Shown in pieces: positions 41,315 through 49,790 of a stretch of DNA of 64,000 bases; the stretch's first letter is position 1; every line of letters starts with the position of its first letter. Location: contig NZ_JAJGNO010000001.1 in NCBI RefSeq assembly GCF_020782235.1, positions 62,001 to 126,000 of the forward strand, written 5' to 3'. A program made the translations under genes and the position numbers. The notes under the pieces were generated by a model that was not told where the DNA came from, ran no database searches, and saw nothing but the letters and a program-made list of their open reading frames with translations. Origin of the DNA: Sphingobium naphthae (GTDB taxonomy: Bacteria > Pseudomonadota > Alphaproteobacteria > Sphingomonadales > Sphingomonadaceae).

Positions 41315-44164
41315 ATGGCTTTCAAGCCGGTCATTTTCACTACCACGTCCATGTTCGCGCTGATGCTGGCGGGCGCCGCCCATGCCCAGACCGCGCCCGA
41401 CGCTGCGCCCGCCGCCGCCGCGCCGCAGTCCGACGAGGAAGTCACGGACATCGTCGTCACCGGCGTGCGCGCGTCGATCGTCGGCGCCCTCAACGTGCGC
41501 AAGCAGTCGACCCAGATCGTCGATTCGATCGTGTCGGAAGACGTCGGTAAGCTGCCCGACAATAACGTCATCGAAGCGCTGCAGCGCGTGACGGGCGTGC
41601 AGGTCACCAACCGCACCGGCGGCGAAGCGGCCGGCATTTCGATTCGCGGCCTGACCGACGCCCTGACCACGCTCAATGGTCGCAACATCTTCACCGCCGC
41701 CGGTCAAGCCTTTGCGCTGCAGGACGTGTCGGCAAACCTCGTCAGCCGGGTTGACGTCTACAAGACGCGCTCGGCCGACCAGATCGAAACCGGCCTTGCC
41801 GGCCAGGTCGACGTGCAGACCCGCCGTCCCTTCGACTTCGACGGCTTCGCCATTTCGGGCCTGGCCCGCGGCATCTACAATGAGCAGGCCGACACCTATA
41901 ACCCCAACGTCGCCTTGCTGGTCAGCGACCGCTGGGAAACCGGAATCGGCGACATCGGCATCCTGGTCAACGGCAGCTACACGCGCACCAAATATCGCGA
42001 TCAGACCGTCACCGCCGGCGCGCTGGTGCCGTTCGCCGACATGGATCCGGCCGAGGGCACGGGCCTTTCCCCGTTCCAGCGCATCTTCCCCGCGGGGAAG
42101 GACCCGATCACGGGCGAATTCGCCGTCGCTCCGGCGCTGGGCGCCTGGGAGCCGGGCCTTGACCGCGGCCTGCCTACCGCCGCCGGTTCGACCATGCTCG
42201 TCAATGGCGTCGAAACCCCCTATTATCTGTCGCGCGACGCGGTGTTCAGCTCCGACCTCTATGGCAAGCGCGAGCGTCCCTCCTTCAACGTCGCGCTGCA
42301 GTGGGCGCCCAACAGCAGCTCGGTCTACACCGCCGAAGTCTTCTATGCCGGCTTCCGCGGCGAGACGTTCAACAGCCTTCAGTTCAGCTTCGTCGATTAT
42401 TGGGCCAATCCCGAGGCGCCGACCCTGTATGACGGCACCAATATCGTGAAGGCGCGCACCGCCAATTCGGTTTACGGCTTCAACAGCGGCGACTTCACCA
42501 AGTCGAAGACCGACAGCTGGGTCTATGCCCTGAACGGCAAGTGGGACCTGGGCGAACGCGGCAAGATCGTCGGCGACATCGCCTATCAGCGCAGCAAGGT
42601 GGACAGCAGCTTCATCGCCATGCGCACCGATCGCGTCGCCAACACCATCACCACCGATTTCAATGCGGGCGGTGGCATTCCTTCCTATCATTTCGATGAC
42701 GACAGCCTGCTGAACGACACCAGCATCTGGAACGTGGCGCAGCTGTACGACAATGCGAACCGCGACAAGGGCAGCGCCATCACCGGCATGCTGGACGGCT
42801 ATTACACCTGGGATGAAGGCTTCATCCGCCAGGTGAAGGCCGGCATCCGCATCGACCAGCGCAAGGCGTCCAACTATGTCCGGACGCAGGATCGCGGCGC
42901 ACCGCTGGTGGCCACTACGCTGGCCGGCCTGGGCGAGGATGCGGCCTTCACCAATTCGGACTTCTATCAGGGCCGGGCCGACGTGCCGTCGAGCTGGACT
43001 CTGGCCAATGGCTACTGGCTCTATGACAATGCCGACACGGTGCGTGGCCTGTACGGCCTTGCGACGTCCGACCAGCTGTCGCTGCAAAAGACGTTCGACA
43101 TCGACGAGAGCACCATCGCCATGTACCTGCAGGTCGATGGCGAGGTGTCGATCTTCGGTCGGCCGCTGAAGCTGCAGGCCGGTGCGCGCTATGTCACCGT
43201 CGATACCGACTACAACTTCTTCGATCGGTACAATAACGGCGCGCAGACGACCGTCTCATCGGGTTCGGACCGCTGGCTGCCCAGCTTCACCGCCCGCTAT
43301 GAGATCACGGACAATCTGCGCCTGCGCTTCAACTATGGCGAAACGCTGCGCCGTCCCAACTTCGGCGACATCAACCCCAATTACACGCTGACCGGCGACC
43401 TCACCAATGTGGGCTATGGCAGCGGCACGGCGGGAACGGCGGACCTGAAGCCCACCCATTCGAAGAATTTCGACCTGGCGCTGGAATGGTATTTCGAACG
43501 CAACAGCGCGATCACGCTGACCGGCTTCCGTCGTGAGATCGAAGGTCTGGTGGTGCCGCTCACGATCCAGGAATATATTCCCAACAACGGGATCGAAGCC
43601 GGCGCGACCGACACCTTCGCCATCACGCGCCCGGTCAACGCGTCGAACGGCGTGCTCAAGGGTCTGGAACTGGGCCTCACCTATTTCCCCAGCTACCTGC
43701 CGGGTCCGCTGGACGGTCTGGGCTTTGTGGGCAGCGTCACGGTGCTGGACTCAAAGCAGAATATCCCACTGTCCAATTCGGCCGGCGAGATCACGGGTGA
43801 AGCGACGTCGTCCTTCTTCGGCGTGTCGGACCTCAGCTACAACGCCACGCTCGCGTATGACAACGGCCCGATCGGCGCGCGCCTGTCCTATATCTGGCGC
43901 AAGGAGTTCCTGGCGAACAACGAGGCGCGCCTGTTCGCCAATCCGATCGGCGTGTGGCGCAACCCCGAAAAGAGCCTGGACTTGCAGCTCACGTGGAACG
44001 TCAATGATCGCCTGGGCGTGACGTTCGACGCGGTGAACCTGACCAAGTCGAAGCAGCAGACCTACTATAAGTTCGAAGATGTCGGCGGCCCCGAGCAGTT
44101 CAACCTCGGCACCACCCTGATCGCACGGACATTCGCTCTGGGTCTTCGCTACACGTTCAAATGA
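41315..44164 (+). CDS. TonB-dependent receptor (arabinan/arabino-oligosaccharide uptake candidate)
   Basis: 949 residues, with GGGGAGGATTAG upstream. The signal peptide ends AGAAHAQTA. The plug domain starts at the TonB-box-like EEVTDIVVTGVRASI, then SIVSEDVGKLPDNNVIEALQ and GISIRGLTDALTTLNGR, the pattern of the Caulobacter/sphingomonad (TIGR01782) receptors that take up plant polysaccharide fragments. The long 22-strand barrel ends FALGLRYTFK, with the terminal aromatic one residue before the end. Upstream tandem operators and the neighbouring arabinanases argue for arabino-oligosaccharides as the substrate; this is inferred. Confidence 0.93.
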   Translation: MAFKPVIFTTTSMFALMLAGAAHAQTAPDAAPAAAAPQSDEEVTDIVVTGVRASIVGALNVRKQSTQIVDSIVSEDVGKLPDNNVIEALQRVTGVQVTNRTGGEAAGISIRGLTDALTTLNGRNIFTAAGQAFALQDVSANLVSRVDVYKTRSADQIETGLAGQVDVQTRRPFDFDGFAISGLARGIYNEQADTYNPNVALLVSDRWETGIGDIGILVNGSYTRTKYRDQTVTAGALVPFADMDPAEGTGLSPFQRIFPAGKDPITGEFAVAPALGAWEPGLDRGLPTAAGSTMLVNGVETPYYLSRDAVFSSDLYGKRERPSFNVALQWAPNSSSVYTAEVFYAGFRGETFNSLQFSFVDYWANPEAPTLYDGTNIVKARTANSVYGFNSGDFTKSKTDSWVYALNGKWDLGERGKIVGDIAYQRSKVDSSFIAMRTDRVANTITTDFNAGGGIPSYHFDDDSLLNDTSIWNVAQLYDNANRDKGSAITGMLDGYYTWDEGFIRQVKAGIRIDQRKASNYVRTQDRGAPLVATTLAGLGEDAAFTNSDFYQGRADVPSSWTLANGYWLYDNADTVRGLYGLATSDQLSLQKTFDIDESTIAMYLQVDGEVSIFGRPLKLQAGARYVTVDTDYNFFDRYNNGAQTTVSSGSDRWLPSFTARYEITDNLRLRFNYGETLRRPNFGDINPNYTLTGDLTNVGYGSGTAGTADLKPTHSKNFDLALEWYFERNSAITLTGFRREIEGLVVPLTIQEYIPNNGIEAGATDTFAITRPVNASNGVLKGLELGLTYFPSYLPGPLDGLGFVGSVTVLDSKQNIPLSNSAGEITGEATSSFFGVSDLSYNATLAYDNGPIGARLSYIWRKEFLANNEARLFANPIGVWRNPEKSLDLQLTWNVNDRLGVTFDAVNLTKSKQQTYYKFEDVGGPEQFNLGTTLIARTFALGLRYTFK

Positions 44165-44207
44165 GTGCCCGATGGGGCGCGGTGTCTCCTCACTGCGCTC
44201 CGTCTTC

Positions 44208-44255
44208 ATGGCGGTCGTTCCGGGAAATCTCTCCACTTCCCGGGACGGCCGCCAT
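44208..44255. terminator. Long hairpin between TonB receptor and glycosidase genes
   Basis: A 19-bp stem pairs 44208-44226 with 44237-44255 with two G-T pairs and a 10-base loop. It may reduce read-through from the receptor into the glycosidase. Confidence 0.6.
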
Positions 44256-44285
44256 ATCTGTTTGTGACACAAGGGAGGATGAGCG

Positions 44286-46310
44286 ATGCGCGCGATCGGG
44301 ATGATGATGCTGGCGGGAGCCGCGCTGACCGGGATCGGCGCCGCCCCTCCCCCGCCCGCGATGGACACGGCCGCCATCGCCGCCGCGCGCTTCGGCAATG
44401 ATGCGCCCTGGTATGAAGACCGCATCCCCTTCTTCGAATCCGCCGATCCCCGGATCGACGCGGTCTATTATTATCGCTGGCAGATTTTCCGCGGGCATCA
44501 GCGCGACTTGGGCGCCCAAGGCTATATCACCACCGAATTTTTCGACGATGTCGACTGGCAGCGCCAGCCCTATGCCAGCCTGAACGACGCCAGCGGCTTC
44601 CATATCGGCGAAGGACGCTGGCTGCGCGACCGGCGCTTTACCGACGATTATATCAATTTCATGTACCGCAGCGGCGGCAATGACCGGCATTTCACCGATC
44701 ATATGGCCGACAGCGTCTGGGGCCGTTACCTGGTCGATGGCGACCGGCAGGATGCGATCGAACATCTGCCGGTGATGAACCATATCTACCGCCTGTGGGA
44801 CGATCATTTCGATTTCGACAAAGGCCTCTATTTCGTCGAGCCGCTGCTCGATGCGACCGAATATACCGTGTCGTCGATCGACGCGTCGGGCGGCAAGGAC
44901 GGCTTCCGGGGCGGGGACGCTTTCCGCCCGTCGGTCAACAGCTATATGTTCGCCAATGCCCGCGCGCTGTCGCAGATGGCCGCGATGGCGGGCGACAAGG
45001 CGATGGCGGCCGACTATGCTGCGCGCGCCGACGCGTTGCAGCGCCGGGTGCTGGACGCCCTGTGGAGCGACAAGCTCACGCACTTCATCGACCGGCACCA
45101 GTCGCGCAACAACGAGTTCGTCAACTATTGGGACCCGATCCGCAATCGGGAGCTGGTCGGCTATCTGCCCTGGATGTTCGGCCTGGTGCCGGACGATCCC
45201 AAATATGCGCAGGCGTGGGCGCATCTGATCGACCCCGCTTCGCTCGCCGGCAAGGCGGGAATGCGCACGGTCGAGGCCAGCTACGAATATTATATGCGGC
45301 AATATCGGTATCTGGGCAACGCGCCCGAATGCCAGTGGAACGGACCGATCTGGCCCTACCAGACGACGCAGGTCCTACATGGCATGGCCAATCTGCTGAA
45401 CGATCGCAGCGCCCATGGGCCGGTGACGCGCAGCACCTATATGCGCCTGCTGCGCCAATATGCCGCGCTGCATTATCAGGGGGATCGGCTGGATCTGGAA
45501 GAGGATTATCACCCCGAAACGGGCAAGCCGATCGTCGGGCTCGACCGCAGCCATCATTATTTCCATTCCGGCTTCAACGACCTGATCCTGACCGGGCTGG
45601 TCGGCATTCGGCCGCGCGCCGACGATGTGCTGGAGGTCAATCCGCTGCTGCCGGCGATGAGCGACGCGCAGGCGCTGGCCTGGTTCCGGGTGCAGGATGT
45701 CCCCTATCATGGGCACAGGATCGTCGTGACCTGGGACGCGGACGGTAGCCATTATCGCCGCGGCAAGGGGCTATCGATCGAGGTCGACGGCAAAGAAGTG
45801 GCGCGCCGCGACACGCTGGGCCGCTTGGAAACGCCGGTCGCGCGCGTCGCCACCGCCCCGATCGCCCGGCCGATCAACAAGGCGGTGCAGCTGGTGCGCG
45901 GACAATATCCGATGGGTTCAGCGTCCAGCAACGCCGACACGGAGAATGTCCATGATGCGATCGACGGGCGCACCTGGTTCTTCCCGGAACTGCCCAATGG
46001 CTGGTCCTCGGCCGCTGCGCCTGCGCAGCAATGGTATGCGATCGACCTGGGCCGGCCCCAGGCGATCGGCCGCGCCGAACTGGCCTTCTTCGCCGATGGC
46101 AAGGGCTTTGCCGTGCCCGCCCGCTACCGGATGCAGGCCTGGGTCGATGGCGACTGGCGCGACATCGCCGCGCCCAAGGGCAGCCCCGTCGCCAATGGCG
46201 TCACCGATGTGCGCTGGCCGGCGCTGCGCACCGCCAGGATACGCGTCGCCTTCACCCAGCACCCCGGCAAGGCGGTGCGCCTTGCCGAGTTCAAGCTGTT
46301 CGAAGACTGA
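44286..46310 (+). CDS. Six-hairpin glycosidase (MGH1/GH63-like) with C-terminal discoidin domain
   Basis: 674 residues, with GGGAGGATGAGCG upstream and a short signal peptide (MMMLAGAALTGIGAA). Residues 30-500 look like an (alpha/alpha)6 barrel of the MGH1/GH63 type: YYYRWQIFRGHQRDLG, WDDHFDFDKGLYF, NYWDPIRNRELVGYLPWMFG and CQWNGPIWPYQTTQVLHGM. Around residue 560 an F5/8 type C (discoidin, CBM32-like) fold begins (ENVHDAIDGRTWFFPELPNG, QWYAIDLGRPQAIGRAEL). The activity is not clear from sequence; within this cluster a role on arabinan or pectin side chains is likely. It is the last gene of the cluster and is convergent with hppD. Confidence 0.8.
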   Translation: MRAIGMMMLAGAALTGIGAAPPPPAMDTAAIAAARFGNDAPWYEDRIPFFESADPRIDAVYYYRWQIFRGHQRDLGAQGYITTEFFDDVDWQRQPYASLNDASGFHIGEGRWLRDRRFTDDYINFMYRSGGNDRHFTDHMADSVWGRYLVDGDRQDAIEHLPVMNHIYRLWDDHFDFDKGLYFVEPLLDATEYTVSSIDASGGKDGFRGGDAFRPSVNSYMFANARALSQMAAMAGDKAMAADYAARADALQRRVLDALWSDKLTHFIDRHQSRNNEFVNYWDPIRNRELVGYLPWMFGLVPDDPKYAQAWAHLIDPASLAGKAGMRTVEASYEYYMRQYRYLGNAPECQWNGPIWPYQTTQVLHGMANLLNDRSAHGPVTRSTYMRLLRQYAALHYQGDRLDLEEDYHPETGKPIVGLDRSHHYFHSGFNDLILTGLVGIRPRADDVLEVNPLLPAMSDAQALAWFRVQDVPYHGHRIVVTWDADGSHYRRGKGLSIEVDGKEVARRDTLGRLETPVARVATAPIARPINKAVQLVRGQYPMGSASSNADTENVHDAIDGRTWFFPELPNGWSSAAAPAQQWYAIDLGRPQAIGRAELAFFADGKGFAVPARYRMQAWVDGDWRDIAAPKGSPVANGVTDVRWPALRTARIRVAFTQHPGKAVRLAEFKLFED

Positions 46311-46328
46311 TCGGGCATCGGCGCCGGA

Positions 46329-47396
46329 TCAGGCGTCGACGCTGATCACGCCGCGGCGGATCTGGTCCAGTTCGATGCTTTCGAACAGGGCCTGGAAATT
46401 GCCGTTGCCAAAGCCTTCATTGCCCTTGCGCTGGATGATTTCGAAGAAGATCGGCCCGAACATGTTTTCGGTGAAGATCTGGAGCAAAATGCCCTCGCTC
46501 TCAACATCGCCGTCGATCAGGATGCGGTTCTTGCGCAGCCGCTCCAGATCCTCGCCATGGCCCGGGACGCGCTTGTCGACCAGCTCATAATAGGTTTCGA
46601 TCGTGTCCTGCAGGCGCACGCCGCGCGCCCGCAGCTTTTCCACCGTTTCGTAGATATTCTCGGTGGTCAGGGCGAGATGCTGGATGCCCTCGCCATGATA
46701 GTCGCGAATGAATTCCTCGATCTGGCTCTTGTCGTCCTGGCTTTCGTTGAGGGGAATGCGGATGGCGCGGTCGGGCGCTATCATCGCCTGGCTGGTGAGG
46801 CCCGTCGCCTTCCCCTTGATGTCGAAGAATTTCTGCTCCTCGAAATTGAAGAGCGTGCGGTAGAATTCGCTCCACACGCGCATCTGCCCGCGCCGGACAT
46901 TGTGGGTCAGGTGATCGAGCAGGTCGAGCCCGACGCTGTTGGCGGCCTCCTGTTCGCGCCAGCCGGGCATTTCGGCCCAGTTGCCATACAGGTCCTCGCC
47001 GTCCTGGATGAAGTAGAGATAGGCGCCGCCAATGCCTTCGATGACGGTGTCATCCTCTTCCGTCGCCTTGGCGCCATTGTCGAGCGCCCAGGCGAGCGCC
47101 GCCTGCGGGTCAGCGACGCGGAACGCCATGGCGCTGGCCGAGGGCCCGTGTACGCCGCGGAAGGCCGCCACTCGCCCGGCATCGTCGCGGTTCAGCATCA
47201 GGTTGATGCGGCCCTGCTTGTAGCGCGTGATATTCTTGGTCGGATGGCGATGCGTCGCGGTAAAGCCCAGCGCTTCGAACTGCGCGGCCATCCTGTCGGG
47301 CTCGGGCGAGGTGAATTCGACGAATTCGAACCCGTTGAGGCCCAGGGGATTGGCGGACGCGGCGTCGGGCTGCTGCTCCAGCATGGTGGCGGTCAT
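46329..47396 (-). CDS. hppD: 4-hydroxyphenylpyruvate dioxygenase
   Basis: 355 residues. Both vicinal-oxygen-chelate halves are present. The iron ligands are His in DLLDHLTHNVRRGQM, His in GEGIQHLALTTENIYE and Glu in GPIFFEIIQRKGNEGFGNGN, and LFESIELDQIRRG is the C-terminal gating helix. It converts 4-hydroxyphenylpyruvate to homogentisate. Its start overlaps the phhA stop (ATGA), so phenylalanine hydroxylation and tyrosine catabolism are translationally coupled. The remaining homogentisate genes and the aromatic aminotransferase are outside the window. Confidence 0.96.
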   Translation of the reverse strand: MTATMLEQQPDAASANPLGLNGFEFVEFTSPEPDRMAAQFEALGFTATHRHPTKNITRYKQGRINLMLNRDDAGRVAAFRGVHGPSASAMAFRVADPQAALAWALDNGAKATEEDDTVIEGIGGAYLYFIQDGEDLYGNWAEMPGWREQEAANSVGLDLLDHLTHNVRRGQMRVWSEFYRTLFNFEEQKFFDIKGKATGLTSQAMIAPDRAIRIPLNESQDDKSQIEEFIRDYHGEGIQHLALTTENIYETVEKLRARGVRLQDTIETYYELVDKRVPGHGEDLERLRKNRILIDGDVESEGILLQIFTENMFGPIFFEIIQRKGNEGFGNGNFQALFESIELDQIRRGVISVDA

Positions 47397-48262
47397 AAAG
47401 GCTCCTCTTCCTTGTGTCTGGCATAGGCCTGGGTTCCGCGCGTCAGCACGCGGTCGCCAGGCAGGATGCTGTCGGTGTCATGATCGGGCAGTGCGGCGAG
47501 ATCGGCATAGAGCGGCGCGAAATCGGTCTGCGTGGTCTGCGCCAGCAAATCCTCGAAGCTGTCGATGACGAAATAGCTCTGCTGGAAATCATCGATCCGA
47601 TAGCGCGTGCGCATGATCCGCCGCAGGTCGAAACCAAGGCGATTGGGCGACGGGTCTTCCAGCGCGAACCGCGATTCGGCATTGGACGACACGATCCCGG
47701 CGCCATAGAGGCGCAGCCCCTCGTCCGTCGCGATCAGCCCGAATTCGACCGTGTACCAGTAGAGCCGCGCGAGCTTCGCAATCGCGCCCAAGCCATCGGC
47801 GCGGAGCCCGCCACGGCCATAGGCCTGCATATAATCGGCGAAGACCGGGTTCGCGAGCAACGGGACATGGCCGAACACATCGTGGAAGATGTCGGGTTCC
47901 TGCAGATAATCTTCCTGTTCGGGCGTGCGGATGAAGCGCCCGGCGGGGAAGCGGCGATGGGCGAGATGATCGAAGAAGATGCGGTCCGGCACCAGTCCGG
48001 GCACCGCCACCACCTGCCAGCCGGTCGCCGCCATCAGCCGATCATTCAGTGCCGCGAAGTCGGGAATGCCCGGCCGGTCCATGCGCAAGATATCGAGCCC
48101 GGCCAGGAATTGCGGCACGACCCGCCCCTGCAGCATCTGCGCCTGACGGTCGAACAACCGATTCCACATCGCATGATCGGCGGCGCTGTACCGATCCCAA
48201 CCCTGCGGAATGGTCCAGTCATCCGCCGCGCCAGGGGGGTGAGTGTCGGCATCCTTCTCCAT
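47393..48262 (-). CDS. phhA: Phenylalanine 4-monooxygenase
   Basis: 289 residues. The non-heme iron site is intact: PDIFHDVFGHVPLLANP gives the two His ligands and YWYTVEFGLI the Glu. FFDHLAHRRFPAGRFIRTPEQEDYLQEPD is the conserved pterin-side segment. It hydroxylates phenylalanine to tyrosine with tetrahydropterin. The gene leads the phhA-hppD operon and is divergent from an AsnC regulator, with about 95 bp between the starts. The pterin carbinolamine dehydratase phhB is not adjacent. Confidence 0.96.
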   Translation of the reverse strand: MEKDADTHPPGAADDWTIPQGWDRYSAADHAMWNRLFDRQAQMLQGRVVPQFLAGLDILRMDRPGIPDFAALNDRLMAATGWQVVAVPGLVPDRIFFDHLAHRRFPAGRFIRTPEQEDYLQEPDIFHDVFGHVPLLANPVFADYMQAYGRGGLRADGLGAIAKLARLYWYTVEFGLIATDEGLRLYGAGIVSSNAESRFALEDPSPNRLGFDLRRIMRTRYRIDDFQQSYFVIDSFEDLLAQTTQTDFAPLYADLAALPDHDTDSILPGDRVLTRGTQAYARHKEEEPL

Positions 48263-48294
48263 ATGAGGATGATGTCAAAAAAAACGCGAGAATA

Positions 48295-48305
48295 CTTTTC
48301 AAAAG
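48295..48305. promoter_or_regulatory. Candidate AsnC operator in the phhA divergent promoter
   Basis: CTTTTCAAAAG is a short palindrome within the AT-rich 95-bp gap between phhA and the AsnC-type gene. Its position suits a shared operator, but the motif is too short to be certain. Confidence 0.35.
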
Positions 48306-48356
48306 GGATGAACGACGACGTAGAAACGAGAGACTGTTTCATGATATGCGACACTT

Positions 48357-48830
48357 ATGACGAATTTGATCAGCCTCGACCCGCTGGACCGGCGTATAGT
48401 GGCGGAGCTTCAGAGGGATGCCACGCTCAGCAATGCCGAGCTGGCCGAGCGGGTGGGCAGCACTGGCCCGTCCTGCTGGCGGCGAGTGCGTGCGATGCAG
48501 GAGCAGGGATTGTTGCGGCGCGCAGTCTGGCTGGCCGATCCGCGCGCGCTGGGCCAGGGCGTCACCGTCCTGTGCCATGTCCGGATGAAGGCCTTTTCCG
48601 CCGAAGCGATCACCGCTTTCGAGGGTTTCGTGCGCGCCCATGAACAAGTGATGGAATGCTATTCCATGTCGGGGGAGTGGGACTATCTGCTGCGCATCGT
48701 CGCATCCGATGTCGCCGATTATGAGCATTTCCTGATGCGTACGCTGCTGAAACATGAATCGGTGGCGGGCGCGTCGTCGCAATTCGCCTTGTCGACGACC
48801 AAATATGAAACGGCCTTGCCGGTCCGCTGA
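48357..48830 (+). CDS. Lrp/AsnC-family regulator (phhA-hppD activator candidate)
   Basis: 157 residues. The helix-turn-helix reads LDRRIVAELQRDATLSNAEL then AERVGSTGPSCWRRVRAM. The RAM effector domain follows (VLCHVRMKAF, VMECYSMSGEWDYLLRIV, VASSQ-like end). Divergent AsnC genes next to phhA commonly respond to phenylalanine or tyrosine and control the operon; that role is inferred from position here. Confidence 0.9.
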   Translation: MTNLISLDPLDRRIVAELQRDATLSNAELAERVGSTGPSCWRRVRAMQEQGLLRRAVWLADPRALGQGVTVLCHVRMKAFSAEAITAFEGFVRAHEQVMECYSMSGEWDYLLRIVASDVADYEHFLMRTLLKHESVAGASSQFALSTTKYETALPVR

Positions 48831-48959
48831 TCCCGATCGGCACTAGGCCGGCGCGGGTTTTACTCTTGCGCCCATGCTGTTACCATGCACAAAGCTTGCC
48901 AACCGCAGGGTGGCCGACAATCTAAACGCGCGGCCGCAGGGTTCGCCAAGGATGACAGG

Positions 48960-49745
48960 ATGCACGACGTGACCGTTCAGGACCGGCCGACCCCGGCCCA
49001 CCCCCTCGCTCCGCAGGAAGTGGGCGATGGGCTGTCGGTCATCTCGATCGCCAAAAGCTACGACAAGCGCGTCGTCCTGTCTGACGTATCGCTGACCGTG
49101 GGCAAGGGCGAGGTGGTCGGCCTGCTCGGTCCCAATGGCGCGGGCAAGACGACCTGCTTCTATTCGGTGATGGGGCTGGTGCGCCCCGATCGCGGCCGCA
49201 TCGTGCTGGACGGGCAGGACATTACCGGCCTGCCCATGTATCGCCGTGCGATCCTGGGCCTGGGTTATCTGCCGCAGGAAACATCGATCTTCCGGGGCCT
49301 CAGCGTCGCGCAGAATATCGGCGCCGTGCTGGAACTGGCGGAACCCGACAAGGCGGCGCGGACGGCGCGGCTGGAACAGCTGCTGGACGAATTTGGCCTC
49401 ACGCGGCTGCGCGACTCCTCTGCCATGGCGTTGTCGGGCGGTGAGCGCCGGCGGTGCGAGATCGCGCGCGCGCTGGCAGCCAACCCTTCGATCGTGCTGC
49501 TCGACGAGCCCTTCGCCGGGATCGACCCGCTGTCGATCGCCGATATTCGCGATCTGGTGAAGGACCTCAAGAATCGGGGCATCGGCGTCCTCATCACCGA
49601 TCATAATGTGCGCGAGACGCTGGAAATCGTCGACCGCGCCTGCATCATCTATGGGGGCCAGGTGCTGTTCGCAGGCAATCCCACCGAACTGGTCGCCAAT
49701 GCGGACGTCCGTCGCCTCTATCTGGGCGAAAATTTCCAGCTGTAA
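48960..49745 (+). CDS. lptB: Lipopolysaccharide transport ATPase LptB
   Basis: 261 residues from the ATG at 48960, with AAGGATGACAGG upstream; a longer frame to 48885 is less likely. ABC motifs are Walker A LLGPNGAGKTT, Q-loop YLPQETSIF, signature LSGGERRR, Walker B IVLLDEPFAGIDP and switch His in LITDHNVRETL. FAGIDPLSIADIRDLVKDL followed by GIGVLITDHNVRETL is characteristic of LptB. It powers LPS transport with LptFG and the LptC/LptA bridge. The usual upstream lptA and lptC are absent; an AsnC gene precedes it instead. rpoN follows, as in many alphaproteobacteria. Confidence 0.94.
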   Translation: MHDVTVQDRPTPAHPLAPQEVGDGLSVISIAKSYDKRVVLSDVSLTVGKGEVVGLLGPNGAGKTTCFYSVMGLVRPDRGRIVLDGQDITGLPMYRRAILGLGYLPQETSIFRGLSVAQNIGAVLELAEPDKAARTARLEQLLDEFGLTRLRDSSAMALSGGERRRCEIARALAANPSIVLLDEPFAGIDPLSIADIRDLVKDLKNRGIGVLITDHNVRETLEIVDRACIIYGGQVLFAGNPTELVANADVRRLYLGENFQL

Positions 49746-49790
49746 GATGGCGCGGGGGCGGTCTCTTTCTTCCGACCGGACGCCTGGCTG

